Of a stretch of 64,000 bases of DNA, positions 1-10,301 are shown piece by piece. Source of the stretch: Eunapius fragilis (Eukaryota > Porifera > Demospongiae > Spongillida > Spongillidae); the NCBI GenBank assembly GCA_963681505.1, contig OY811971.1:14489423-14553422 (forward strand), read 5' to 3'. Positions within the stretch are counted from its first letter, which is position 1; each line of letters starts with the position of its first letter. The position numbers were made by a program, and so were the translations under genes. Under the pieces are notes generated by a model, which ran no database searches, was not told the DNA's origin, and saw nothing but the letters and a program-made list of their open reading frames with translations.

Positions 1-144
1 ATAGGGAGAAGGCCATATCTCCTCCTTCCAAGATATGCCCATAGGGCCAAACACGACACACTGCCGAATATACCCTACGCTACTAAATTCACACAGTATA
101 CTCACCAAAACACCTGCTTTTCAGAAGATGAAAGCATGAAGGGC

Positions 145-421
145 ACAAGTAAAGAAAAACATTCTCTAACGAGAAAGTTGGTGGGATATAGGAATTTGAG
201 GCAAAGGTGGTGTTAAAAGGAAGGGAACAAGGATTTGAGAAAAGGGTAATGAGACAAAAATCCTATATTTAGCACTTCTTACATTTACACGTGCTCATTA
301 TAGGATTTTTGTCTCATTACCCTTTTCTCAAAACCTTGTTCCCTTCCTTTTTACACCACCATTGCCTCCAATTCCTATATCCCACCAACTTTCTCGTTAG
401 AGAATGTTTTTCTTTACTTGT
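145..421. repeat. Foldback element (long inverted repeat)
   Basis: Arms at 145-267 and 299-421 are near-perfect reverse complements of about 123 bp with only a few mismatches, separated by a loop of about 31 bp. There is no internal coding sequence. This is the form of a non-autonomous foldback element or MITE. No clear target-site duplication was found at the edges, so the superfamily is unknown. Confidence 0.85.
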
Positions 422-473
422 TTCCTCTATTTTTTAATTATCATTTTTTATCGATTATTAATACTGGCAAGTG

Positions 474-487
474 CCCCCCCCCCCCCC
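474..487. repeat. Poly-C run (14 C)
   Basis: Uninterrupted C14. It is one of several long G/C homopolymers in the window and their lengths may be unreliable in an assembly. Confidence 0.9.
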
Positions 488-1000
488 TCCGCTTCAATTA
501 CTGTCACGAGCAGACACCCGCTTTTGTTGGGATCACTATAAGGAACGCGGGAGATTTATAACACCTCTGTTCTCTTTTGTTTGCACAATTCTAAATATAC
601 GTAAATGTCGCCATGGGAACGCTTCTACTACGCATTATGTAATGATTACGTATGTCAGTTTTATGCTTTATTCAGTTGAGTCACCATGCATGCTTTACAT
701 GTGAAGTGAATGGTTTTGTGCAGATCCGTGCTATACATAGTCGGGCAGGCCCTACTACTGCGTTTGGTCAGGTAGTAGGGTGACAAGTCCAACCAAACAC
801 TGCCTGACTGTGCTCTACAAATGTTGCATGAACAGCTTTTTAATGTTAATACAACATGCCATGACATACCTTTGGGTGGTAGTGGTAGTTCTGCGACCCC
901 TGCAGTACCACGTCCTCTCGGAAGCACATTTAGCCAATCAGACAGCAGGGTCATTCCAATACCGACTCCTTTTAAATGCTTTAATGGCGATCTGCTAAAA

Positions 1001-1120
1001 GGCGGCAATATGAAAAGGACCTCGAGGAGAACCGTGCTGCTAAAATGTGGTGATATGGAGGACCTCGAGGGAAACTGTGCTGCTAAAAGGAAGAAATACG
1101 AGGACAAATCTGCTGCTTAG
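1001..1120 (+). pseudogene. Fragment of a short-repeat Lys/Arg/Ala-rich protein
   Basis: The plus strand encodes repeated units of about 14-19 residues with the pattern DLEENRAAK and DLEGNCAAKRKKYEDKSAA, seen across more than one frame because of small indels. The units are also visible as a DNA-level repeat (GGACCTCGAGG and GTGCTGCTAAAA each occur twice). I associate this Tyr-x-x-Asp/Glu-x-x-Arg-Ala-Ala pattern with a large family of uncharacterised repeat proteins in sponge genomes; that comes from memory, not a search. It ends at a stop at 1118-1120 and faces a related fragment on the other strand. It is probably a rearranged relic. Confidence 0.5.
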
Positions 1121-1268
1121 ATTCAATATCGGCCTTGTAGCTGTCGTGTACAGAGGCCATCGTTTTTGGATTGGCCTTGTATAGCGCTCGGGCTTTAGCT
1201 TTGTTCTCATCTTGCTTTTGGAGGTATTCCGCTCGTTGCTTAGATCTCTTTTGATTACGCGAAGGCAT
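1120..1268 (-). pseudogene. N-terminal piece of the same repeat protein family
   Basis: The minus strand from an ATG at 1268 reads MPSRNQKRSKQRAEYLQKQ and then the units YKANPKTMASVHDS and YKADIESKQQ, which are basic, Ala/Lys-rich repeats like those encoded on the opposite strand at 1001-1120. The two pieces run tail to tail, so an inversion or two independent insertions broke the original gene. Upstream, 1269-1313 stays open in frame but adds a hydrophobic leader unlike the repeats, so I prefer the start at 1268. Function unknown. Confidence 0.5.
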
Positions 1269-1342
1269 TTTTAGAAAAACGTCACTTGCCAAAGTAACAA
1301 CTAGGAACACCAAATAAATTTAGTGCAGGTTAGAGTATGTAT

Positions 1343-1784
1343 TTATACTGCCTTATATATCATTATTAAGTAGATGTGATATGTGTCTATATGACGTGTA
1401 GGGTGCTGGTAAATTTCGAAGCGATTGGTTGTATTGTCGTTCTTCAAAACCATTCGCAGCTCGAGTAATACCTTCCTAAGAAGAGGAAGAAGACGATACC
1501 AACCAAGAATTTTTTTAGGACTGGGCACTAGAAACGTTTCTCTATAATTACACCGTTTTATGACACTGAACCAACTCAAACTGTAGATCGTTGTGCTCTC
1601 ATTCCATCGCAATAAAGAGATAAGCAATCCGTTTTTCTGTTGTCCCCCCAGACCCTTGTGAAGTTTTATTAATGACATTCATCAACCCACAATCAATCCA
1701 ATATTGAATCTGCTGCTGCAGGTTCAGATAGAATGCCCTCACCGTGTTTGCTGACACAACAGCCCATATTGTAGCTAGCTCCAC
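1343..1784 (-). other. Unrecognised minus-strand open frames
   Basis: Two overlapping minus-strand frames (1343-1678 and 1599-1784) have protein-like composition but no motif I recognise. The frame change around 1600-1680 suggests a decayed coding segment. No function is assigned. Confidence 0.2.
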
Positions 1785-1841
1785 GTGGTACAGTAATTTT
1801 CGTAATAAAAGTGTAATTAGGAAGGGAAAAAATGGCTGCTT

Positions 1842-2107
1842 GTGCGTGCATCCTCTTATATTTGGCCTTCATGTGTGTGCCAAGTAAACTCGTTTATGCT
1901 CCTGTCGTCGGATCGACAAAGTTGGCGTGGTGAATTGTCTGATGTAAAAATCCAAAGTTTCTCAACTGCTCTTAGTATTGTAATTTGTCTGTGTGTATGG
2001 TTGTTTCTGGCAGTACATGTGTAGGAAATGGGCAGCAGGGTGGCTGCTTGTCTATTTGGAACAACTGCATAAAATATTTTATCTGTTCCATGTTCAATTT
2101 TCCCCAT
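1842..2107 (-). pseudogene. Merlin (IS1595/ISXO2-like) transposase fragment
   Basis: Minus-strand translation gives PNRQAATLLPI, then a segment resembling Thr-His-Val-Leu-Pro-x-Thr-Thr-Ile-His-Thr-Asp, and later HANFVDPTTGA. These match the DDE core of the Merlin transposases at 25.8-26.3 kb and 31.7-32.2 kb (PGT-I-SD and VNHS-EFV-TTG-HT). Several frame changes and stops are present. Related fragments lie at 6120-6400 and 27954-28209, so this is an old dispersed copy. Confidence 0.55.
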
Positions 2108-2154
2108 AATCCCTTTATATCCTTCTCGGTACCTTCGTACTTCAATATCAGTTC

Positions 2155-2813
2155 AGGATGATATCGGGTTGGATAAGAAGGAGCGGCATACCCAAAGGAA
2201 GGAGAGGCACATGTGATGAATCAGAAGGATTCTATGGCAGTAGTGTGGGTCGAGATGTTGGCTACAGGTGCCGAGCAGTGGAAAGGCGCAGGATACAGAC
2301 GAGGTCTGGAGTGTAGGCAGGAGGCAGTGTGGACAGAGCATTGATGACGAGGTGTTATTTTTGTGTCAATGAGGGTGGAGGAGGACTGGTGGGACACGTC
2401 TCGAGAGGTAGACGGTGGCCAGTTTGAATTGGCTGGGGGTGACTGTCCGAGAGGGGCAACTGGGGTTGAGGCACTGAGATGGGCGAAGATGAATGCTTCA
2501 AGATCTCATCCTGGCTAATAATGTTCGCTTGGATCCTGGCAGTGCGCACACATGTTGTTGGATGGCAGGAGATGGCAATCTCTTTGTTAATGGGGCCATT
2601 TGACAACAACACGTTGCGCGTGCTTTCAGGCAGGGAACTATGACTGTCAATGCTGCTCTGATAAAACACAACAATGCAAAATTTGTCAATCTGGTTTTTG
2701 ACAACCATCTTCACACCGGGTGTGGTATCATACAGTGAACAGCTGTGTCTCCTGAGTGTGCAAGGCATCATTGGTGTGATTATGCACAACGAGTACATTG
2801 GACTTATCTGCAA
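2155..2813 (-). repeat. Composite repeat B/D, copy 1
   Basis: The minus strand carries the B segment (YDTTPGVKMVVKNQID, TARIQANIISQDE) followed by the D-head segment (about 2290-2180). The B segment recurs at 7140-7339, 29305-29745, 39540-39800 and 42850-43130; the D-head recurs at 7080-7140 and 28905-29060. B followed by D-head occurs three times in the same order, so the unit spread as a block. No known domain is visible in the B translation. Confidence 0.6.
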
Positions 2814-3435
2814 GTTTAAATTTAATGTGGTTTATTATATCTGACCCTATATCAGCTGAGTTAGGGCTAAGCTTCAGGTATAGCATTGAACTGTTAGCTT
2901 CATCCATTTCTTGTGGGTCCAGTTATGGTAGCGGAGATGAAACTGTGTGCCCAGGTGTGTGGGTTGGAACTAGAGAGTTTGGTAGTAGTTGTGCTCCCGC
3001 GTTGAGTTTGGACCTTTCGGTTGTCAGAGAATCACGAGTGACTTTGAGGAGGTAAAAGCTTGTTTGTCAAGTTCCGGGTTAGCTCATGTCCCTTAGGATG
3101 TACATGTAGATGGATGAAAAACGATTTGGAGAAGGTGGAAGGTCTAAGGTAATAATAAGAGTACTGGTGGTTGGCTTTGACAAGCTTGGTTGAGATCATG
3201 TTGACTCTCTCCAGTGTAATTCGTATACCAATCTTATCACCAGGTGTTCTGGTATTTTCGAGGTCAGTAGATGTGTGGTTTGTTCCTGCTGTTGGTGTTG
3301 GAAATAGAGGTTACCCAGCTATTTTCGTTGCCCTCTATGCTATTTTTTCCTCTTACGCGTAAGAGGGCTCTTTAAAAAGGATTACCCCTCCACCTCTGGC
3401 TCCAACTCTGTGTTGGTCCCATGCTTTGCCCATTC
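2814..3435. other. No recognised gene
   Basis: Only short open frames (2798-3055 and 3171-3362, plus strand), with no motif, repeat or terminal sequence I can name. Confidence 0.4.
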
Positions 3436-4199
3436 TTATTGTTCCCATACCAACTTTGACCTGGGTTGTGTTCCAACTATTCGTCTGGTTGAAACCTTGT
3501 GGTTACCACTGCCATCCCCTCCCTCCATTGTTGTTCCACCTTCTGTCATTCTGCCTTCTCCATTGGTTACCCCACCATCCATCTTGCCACCCCCAACTTT
3601 GGTATCTACTGTTGTGTGTTCCATATGGTACCCATTTTTTTGTGGTAGGGGTTTGGTGGATTTCTTTTTTTTTTACCGTCCATGGCATCTTTCCTGTTTG
3701 GGTCATTTATTGTGCTCTATTGTTGGGTTCTACCCTCTCCTTCCTTTCCCCCTTCACTAAGTTGGGTTCTGCCTCCCTTTGTTACTTCCTGGTGGGTTGT
3801 ATTCGCCCCCGACACACCTGTTACTTTTTGCTGAATACTACTTCCTTCTGTTTTAAATGAGCTCCCATCTCCTCTTTTGAATGAGCTCCCATCTCCTCTC
3901 TTCTCCCCCGTACTCCTACAGTTATCCTTCCCCTTCCTCTCATTCACCAGCTTAGTCATGTTGTTGTGTACGGGTGATTTTTCTACTAGGCAACTTTCAA
4001 AGAAGTCCCTCCCGTCTCTGTGGATTTTGACTGCATGTTTTATTTTTTTCTTTCTCGTCTCTTTCATTTCTAACTCTCTCCGCCTTAATTCCGCTTCTAG
4101 TTCTGGTCTCCCCTCTTTCCACGCTAGTACATCTCTGTCCTCCACTGCCCTTTCTATCTGTTCTTCTAACTCCACTATTTGGTTGTTTTGCTTATTCAC
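3436..4199 (-). pseudogene. Coiled-coil ORF1/gag-like retroelement relic
   Basis: The minus strand from 4199 begins MNKQNNQIVELEEQIERAV and continues with heptad-like Glu/Arg/Leu-rich sequence (EAELRRRELEMKETRKKK), followed by a hydrophilic Gly/Ser/Thr/Lys-rich tail with a short internal repeat (KRGDGSSFK). A coiled coil plus low-complexity hinge is typical of non-LTR ORF1 or gag-like proteins, but I see no zinc knuckle and no reverse transcriptase beside it. Similar composition on the minus strand at 9290-9640, 40.0-40.7 kb, 43.45-43.64 kb and 44.2-44.4 kb suggests one dispersed family. The family assignment is inference. Confidence 0.35.
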
Positions 4200-4480
4200 T
4201 AGGGTTGTAAAGTGTCTCCTACAAAGAGATAACAGTTCTAACGAATTCTATCGAAGTATTGTGGAAGATCTCTTTCCACTTTTATCTAAGCTCATCATCT
4301 GCCCTATATGCAACACATGGTACGAATGCCTTTAGACATTTTTTTTGCTAACCTCAGGCTCTTGTGCCTTCCTCGTACCAGTGTGTGTTCCTTTGGTTCT
4401 GTCTTTTCCTCTCCCCTCTCTCCGACATTTAATCCTGCTTGGATGGTTCACCTCTCCCTTGAGGGCTTTTATCCCCTCCA

Positions 4481-4753
4481 TTAACCGCTGAGGTCAGGCC
4501 TAGTTTTTCTCTCTGGAGGGGGAGGGGTCTGCAGGTTTTTGGCAGCATCTGTTTGCAGTTCGTTTGCAGTTAGTCTGCCATCTACTTCTGCCACCGCTGC
4601 CCCCGGTGATACGTTTGGGTATGAGCGAGTTTGGGAACTCTTTCCATCCACAGGCAGTTTTGCTTTCCCTGGGCTCTTTCCTTTTGATTCTACTGTGGCT
4701 TTTGGTCCAGCGGTATATCTTTCGTGTTTACTGCTCACGGTCGGTGTGGCCAT
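4481..4753 (-). CDS. Hypothetical hydrophilic protein, 90 aa frame
   Basis: The minus-strand frame starts MATPTVSSKHERYTAGPKAT, is Lys/Ser/Pro-rich and has no membrane segment. It lies upstream, on the same strand, of the coiled-coil frame at 3717-4199 and could be its N-terminal part or exon. No recognised domain. Confidence 0.25.
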   Translation of the reverse strand: MATPTVSSKHERYTAGPKATVESKGKSPGKAKLPVDGKSSQTRSYPNVSPGAAVAEVDGRLTANELQTDAAKNLQTPPPPERKTRPDLSG

Positions 4754-4931
4754 TCCATGCTTTTTGTCATCGAGAGATTTAGTCCTCGGAGTGGATTTGT
4801 TGCATCTGTTAGCTTATTTTGCTCCTTTTCTGCTGCCTTTTTTTTTCGATGGTACTTCTTGCCACAAACGTTTATCTCATTAAGGTCTGTAATTTTCACC
4901 TTCTTAAGTCCCTTATCAAGCCAAAAGAGGT

Positions 4932-4944
4932 GTTAGGGTTAGGG
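4932..4944 (+). repeat. Short interstitial telomere-like repeat
   Basis: GTTAGGGTTAGGG, two units of the metazoan TTAGGG repeat. A second, opposite-orientation stretch lies at 51537-51553 beside a Penelope-like element. Confidence 0.7.
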
Positions 4945-4998
4945 TCTGTTGCCTTTGTTTTGGGGGGGGGGACAATGCATCATCTTTACAAAGGAGGT

Positions 4999-5274
4999 TC
5001 AGGATGCCTTTTGATGACTCCCAAGACCTGCAGGGGGCTGGAATCCTGGACGTGGCAGAGCAACTCCAGGACCTTCAGGGGGCTGGAGTCCTAGACCTGG
5101 ACGTGGCGGAGAGACTCCAAGACCTGCAGGGGGCTGGAGTCCCGGACCTGGGTGTGGCGGAGCGATTCCAAGCTCATAGGGGCGGCACTGCTGAGGCAAT
5201 GGCGGTGATGGTTCAGGAGCAGTTGGGGACACAACAGCCATGGCTCGCATCATATCGTCATCACTGTCCGACAT
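4999..5274 (-). CDS. Proline-rich tandem-repeat protein, possible N-terminal exon
   Basis: The minus strand from 5274 reads MSDSDDDMMRAMAVV, an acidic start, then about three copies of an 18-residue Pro/Gly-rich unit (pattern GLQPPAGLGV-PPRPG), then a stop at 4999. At DNA level this is a repeat of about 54 bp over roughly 5023-5170 (core CAAGACCTGCAGGGGGCTGG). No domain or membrane segment is recognised. It may be an exon of a larger gene or a repeat-expanded ORF of an element; telomere-like DNA lies 55 bp beyond its 3' end. Confidence 0.4.
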   Translation of the reverse strand: MSDSDDDMMRAMAVVSPTAPEPSPPLPQQCRPYELGIAPPHPGPGLQPPAGLGVSPPRPGLGLQPPEGPGVALPRPGFQPPAGLGSHQKAS

Positions 5275-5279
5275 CTATC

Positions 5280-5763
5280 CATAGCACAAATCAAAGTAAA
5301 CATTAAATTCCATGGCATCAAATGCCACTATCACCTGACTTAAAACCACGTGATATTTTTATGATTTCTGAGCGTAATATTCAACTAATAGTATTGTAGG
5401 CTGCTCTTTTTCTATCCTTTATGGAACTTGATCATTTCTTTTCTGACCACGTTCCATCTTGTTCAGACGCAGGGCTAGACATGGTTGCTTTTCCTTAAGG
5501 GATCTTGGTCTTAATCCGCACAGCCACTTCTGGCTTAACATGGGGGTGCAGCTCAATATATTCGATGACAGCTGTCACCATTTTGGCAACAGCTACTGCA
5601 ACTGCCCCTGTTGTAATGAATGATGAAATTATTGTTATTGTCTTATGGTTTGCGAACTTTCAGACTTTCGATCTTCACGTTGTGGCTGTATCTGTTGTTG
5701 TTGTTGTTGCAGAAGAGCTACAAATATACTAGCATGAATTCAACTGTAGAATTATCAGATACA
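5280..5763. other. No recognised gene
   Basis: The start (about 5310-5370) resembles DNA at 27510-27570 and 47780-47820 (shared ACCACGTGAT context), so it is probably the edge of the D block. The frame at 5505-5732 (+) is Ala/Val-rich with no motif. Confidence 0.35.
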
Positions 5764-6484
5764 TACATATAAATTTCACCTGAACGAGGGGCACAGGTGA
5801 TGAATCTGAAGGTGTGATAACAGCAGCTATCAGAGATGCTGTATTGGTGATACTGGCAGGTTAAGCTGCAGAGGATTCTAGGGCAGTAGTGTAAGTCGAG
5901 ATGTTGGCTACATGAGTTAAGCAGGGGAGAGACAGGATTCGTGTGTAGCATTGGCATGGGCCAGTGTGGAAGGAACTTTGAATTATCAGATACAGATAGA
6001 TACATGTGTACAAATAAATTGGTTTCAGTGCAATAATAGTATTAATAAGCATAGCAATGGTGTGCGTTTCCGATGCTTTTTTTTTGCCACCAATTAGGTA
6101 GGAAGTGAAAAGATCGCTGCTTTGGCATGCATCCACCTGTATTTGGTGTTCACGTGTGCCAAAGTAAACTCGTTTACGCACTTGTCGTCGGATCTGCAAT
6201 GTTGGCGTGGTCAATTGTCTTATGTACATGTACATCTCCAAACTTGCGCAACCATCCATAAGATTGTCTGTATGGTTGTTCCTGGCAGTACATGTGTAGG
6301 AATAATGAGCAGCAGGGAGGCTGCTTGTCTGTTTGGAACAACTGCAAAGAATTCCTGTTCCATGTTCAATGCTTCCCAGAACTCGTTTTACCTGTCGGAA
6401 CCTTTGTACTTGAATATAAGATTGGATAATATCTGGTTGGATTTTGTCATCTGCACGATCAAGCAGGGCATGTTTTTGTAACTG
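5764..6484 (-). pseudogene. Merlin-derived D block, degenerate copy
   Basis: The sequence matches 27560-28320 and 47820-48183 closely (common start near AAATTTCACCTGAA, then GGGGCACAGGTGATGAATC). The minus strand within about 6120-6400 encodes shreds of the Merlin transposase core in shifting frames. Many indels separate this copy from that at 27.5 kb. It is an old non-autonomous derivative. Confidence 0.55.
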
Positions 6485-6560
6485 TTTGATGTGTGCAGCT
6501 TTCTGCTTATGACTAAACAAAGTTGGAGACCTGTTCTCCACTCCCACAATGTTTCCATAA

Positions 6561-6740
6561 GGGAATATCTCCTGGCAGCACTGGAGGAGCAATCACTAGG
6601 TGTTGGAGTGACCCGGGAGCGACCCATCTACCATGTTCATGACTGCCACAACGCCTTTTGCCTGTACAAGGCGAATATCTCCAGGCAGGGCCTGGCAGTG
6701 CTTGAGGAGCAGACACTAGAGTTGTTGGAGTTACCCGTCT
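6561..6740. repeat. Imperfect tandem duplication
   Basis: The segment from GAATATCTCC through TGGAGTGACCCG (6561-6622) is repeated imperfectly at about 6671-6740 (GAATATCTCC to TGGAGTTACCCG). The first unit also occurs at 28400-28455 and 35815-35870, where the second unit is missing, so the duplication is specific to this copy. Confidence 0.6.
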
Positions 6741-7079
6741 GCTTGGAAGCGAGCGCTGAAGGGGAAATGGATGATATGCGTGAGCAGGTTTCACAACACC
6801 TCGAACATTTATAGTGAATGTTAGGGCTGAACTGAATAACACTATATAAAACAATTTGCAATGACCAGATCAAGGGCAATATGGAGCCTTCTGCTAGTTG
6901 TTTTAGTCATTTATGGCCTAGCACAATAGAACGCGTATTGTTATACAGCATGAATATCATTATGTTTTTCTTTTACCAGTCTTGATGATGACAATGGTCA
7001 AATCATTCCAATATCTTGTTCTCTTATTTGGGTTGAAGTAGTTGGAGGCAGTGATTAATAGCCTGTGAATGCAAGGTCT

Positions 7080-7339
7080 ACTGCGAGATGGGGCTAAAAG
7101 GAGGGGCACAGGTGATGGATCAGAAGGTGTGATAACAGCGGTACAGCTGGTCTAAACGGGCGAGCAAAAATACCGGGCCTGGGATGGAAGGATGGGGTGG
7201 AAGAAAAGTTTAACAGCTGTGTAACCCTTGTTTGCAAACTGGGTCTCCTATTAAGGTAGAGTTGTTGCAATCTTTTGAACGGGATTCGGGCGTCCTTGTA
7301 GCAGCTCCCAACATGTTGAAATGCAGCGAAATGACTCAA
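7080..7339 (-). repeat. Composite repeat B/D, copy 2
   Basis: The minus strand shows the B motif (LNRRPSLQTRVTQL) and then the D-head (GGGGCACAGGTGATGGATC on the plus strand, about 7095-7113). It is shorter than the copy at 28905-29745. Confidence 0.6.
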
Positions 7340-7344
7340 TTAAA

Positions 7345-9289
7345 AAGAATTGAGAGATCATTTAATAAGAGAAACTGTGATATGCCTAGCCGACCGACCA
7401 CCATTTCTTTAGCCAAAGCCACAATTTTGGCTACCTACTTCTACTACCTACTTCTACTCTCGTGGTGCGCACTCATTGGAACCACGAGTTTCAGCATATA
7501 TTTGAGGTAACATTAAGAGTTATGTGTGTAAGCAATTAGGTGTGGCCTGAGAAATAAAAGGGGGCATCAGCTGTAGCTACAGAAATTGAGGCTGATGGTT
7601 GTTGAGGAGTTGCTTCCATCTGCTCCTGCGGAGAAGTCTCCCTCTCCCAGACCTTGAGTTCCTATCAAGTTATTTTTTTAAATGTGTTTAGAAACTACAT
7701 CACTAACGTGGTTCTCAACGGAATCAAGTTTTAGCCTGCAACCACTTTCTAGCTTTTGGCTAAGGAAAGTTCAGGATCTCCTCAGAGATCTTGTGAAAGG
7801 TATTGTCAGCCTGGTCCTGAATGGTAAGTGCCATATTTGAATGGTACTGTATCAGAAGTTTCAGTAAAGTGCAAGCAGTCTTGTGCACTTGATACTAAGT
7901 TCCTTATTGCCAAGGCTTGTTCCTTTTTCAAGGAAAGATTTTCAAAAAGTTTGACTGTAGCTGAATGCTCATCATAAGCAAATGAGCATCTTTACCAAAG
8001 GATTCAACCCTGGCCTAGGTTTCCTTTTCACCGGGGACAGCGGGGTCACCTATGGCAGCCGAAGATACCAAGCAGACACCAGGGTGTCCTATGGAAGAGA
8101 AAGTTATTGATAATGGTAGTGGTACAAGAGTCAATCTCACTACTCCCAGATTTCAAAAAGGGGTAGCCTGAGGGAAATGTTTATAATGGTAAAACCTGCA
8201 TCTCTAAGTTCAGCTGAAAAGAAGTCTTGTGGTTTGTGACAGAATTAAAAGGCTCAGCAGGAAGTGTGCCAGTATTGTTGGGATGGGGCTAATATGGAGC
8301 CAATCCAGTCCATACTGTTTGGAGGGAATAGGTTGTTTCTAACCTGAGACAAAAATTTTGTTATTAGCCCTATGGATTTGGGACCAGACCCTTCTCATGG
8401 TCTGGTTAGGTGTTGGAGTTGATGTGTTACCAGGGGGAGCGACCTGTGTCCCTGGTGTAGGGACAGGTTGCTCTTTTACGATATTCTTTATAAGATTATC
8501 ATTCTTGTACACCATTTCCCTATATTTTGACATAAGATGTCTTATAGATAAATACCTTTCAGTACATCTGTGTTTCTCCTTTACTGCGAGCCTTTTTGGG
8601 TACGGCTGTACCGTGGGATTTCTCCCTCTCCAGTTCCGAGGTATTTCTGCCGTCGGGGGATTTCTTTGTTTGCATTGCAAACAATTATACTTCTACTACA
8701 TCAATTACATTAGGTGTAGCATTCTGCTGCCAAGCATTCAGAAGAGACCACAAATGTGACCTCTGGTGACTTCAGTTTTGCTGCGTGGCATTTCTCTGAA
8801 TTTCTTCAGGGGTAAAATAGTACAGCAACGACAGTATTGCGTAAACGATTGAGTGATTCAAGTTCAGACTTTTTCCAGCCGCATTCCCTTAATGGGGACA
8901 CTGTGATGGCTCGCTCTGACAAGACTACAACAAAGTTGCTGATGGTTATCGTTATCACTGGAGGTGTGTGTACAAAGACATCGAGGCATAGATATACGGA
9001 ATGTCATTGGGTATGAGACCTTACCTTCACCCATACTAAAGGTAAGAACTCGTTTCTGCGCTCTGCCGTTTTTTGTAAGTAATGAGTGCCTATATGCCTC
9101 TATGGTAGGGTCCACGTTTTTCTTAGGCTCTTTCTTGGTTAGTAAATGATTACTGTGAAGTTTTGGCAAAAAACGATGTAAAGTTTATGAAAGCAACTGC
9201 TCCTCTCCTATCCCTCTTTGCCAAAGTGCTATGCAGGTATATATATCGTATGATTTTCTGATCCAAATTGCACTTGATTTGTTTCCTCA
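7345..9289. other. Unassigned stretch
   Basis: No recognisable family. The most protein-like frames are 8339-8680 (-; hydrophilic, basic then Pro/Thr-rich) and 8864-9169 (-). Neither shows a domain I can name, and neither has clear splice context. Confidence 0.3.
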
Positions 9290-9640
9290 CTTGTAGGTAT
9301 GAGAAATGTGCCGTTCATACCAAGTGCCTTTCCCCAAGCTTCTTTTGTATCGAATTTGATGACCATTGTTCTTGGCTGGAGGGGATTTCTCCATCATTCT
9401 TTCCAGCGCTTCCGCCTATAGAGTTTGTACTCCTTTTGTCTTTCTTCTCTCTTCGTCCTCTCTGGCTTTCCAAGACAAACTGTTCTATGAGGGTTCCTTT
9501 TGCGGTGGTGCACTCTTTTTAGAGTTTGTGCTGTTATTCTTTCCCTTGATTCTAAGGTCCATTTTTCTGTCAATTTCTACCTTTCTTCCTCTCCAAGCTT
9601 ACTAATAGTCTCTCTCCCATTCCTAATCATTGGGTGCCCT
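9290..9640 (-). pseudogene. ORF1/gag-like retroelement relic
   Basis: Minus-strand frames contain a segment beginning Val-Ile-Lys-Phe-Asp-Thr-Lys-Glu-Ala-Trp and a Lys/Arg/Glu-rich stretch interrupted by stops. The plus strand at 9425-9575 is clearly homologous to 44240-44395 (shared GTACTCCTTTTGTCTTT and AAGGTCCATTTTTCTGTC). This is a dispersed repeat with coiled-coil-like composition; the class is uncertain. Confidence 0.35.
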
Positions 9641-9747
9641 CCCGCCACTATGAATATGGTTTGCGGTCGGCTTTTGTATTGTAAACCGTGCTTAGTAAGA
9701 GTAGGTAGCTAATTGAATATATGTACCGTATACGTAGAAGTGCAAGA

Positions 9748-9767
9748 GGGGGGGGGGGGGGGGGGGG
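9748..9767. repeat. Poly-G run (20 G)
   Basis: Uninterrupted G20 on the plus strand. Confidence 0.9.
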
Positions 9768-9926
9768 ATGGTCACAAGAACTGTGTAGAGAGTAGCCTCT
9801 TGCTGCCTCGTGCTTGGATGGGAAGGAAGACGAGTACAAAAGCAGAGAGGAGAGAAATAACAGAAGCAGCAGCCGCCGCTGGACCACCCCATCGATAAAA
9901 GGTACGGTGTAAGTGCAAAATATTAT

Positions 9927-10196
9927 TTGTGTATGGCTAGACCATATTATCCCGATACATTTCAAAGGAAATACATTTGGACAATCGATGGAGAACCAGA
10001 TCTCACCCGTTTTCGCCGTGGTGTGCCCGAGGGTTTGTCACTCATTTTACAGTGGGACCACCAGAACTCACAATTCAAGGCCATTCCCATACCCATGTCG
10101 CGGTTGAATTTGCAGGAAAGTGGTGCTGCAGACTTTTGTCTCAGAAATGGAAAGGACACTTCTTCTGGTCTTACCATCATGAGACAAAACCCTTTA
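9927..10196 (+). pseudogene. 5' part of an unknown ORF split by Harbinger
   Basis: The open plus-strand frame begins MCMARPYYPDTFQRKYIWTI and is rich in aromatic, Arg and Gln residues. It stays open up to the TTA target site at 10194-10196. If the Harbinger element and one TTA are skipped, the same frame continues past 12874 for about 28 codons. The product is not recognised. Downstream pieces lead towards a CRESS-type Rep helicase relic at 14.4 kb, so the ORF may belong to the same integrated element, but that link is inference. Confidence 0.45.
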
Positions 10197-10301
10197 AGGC
10201 ATTTCCGCACTAACCGTCATACGGTTCAAATCGATTCAATTCGCATTGATCAGGATTATATGAATGTCGTCACGTAGTTATAGTTATTATAGTTATTAAA
10301 A

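Noticed and set aside
753..786. tRNA-like hairpin around GCCCTACTACTG
   Set aside because: Only one stem is present, with no cloverleaf, anticodon arm or T-loop consensus.
6491..6814. Plus-strand frame ending in EMDDMREQVSQHLEHL
   Set aside because: It overlaps repeat copies whose other members do not keep this frame, and the internal duplication explains its length.
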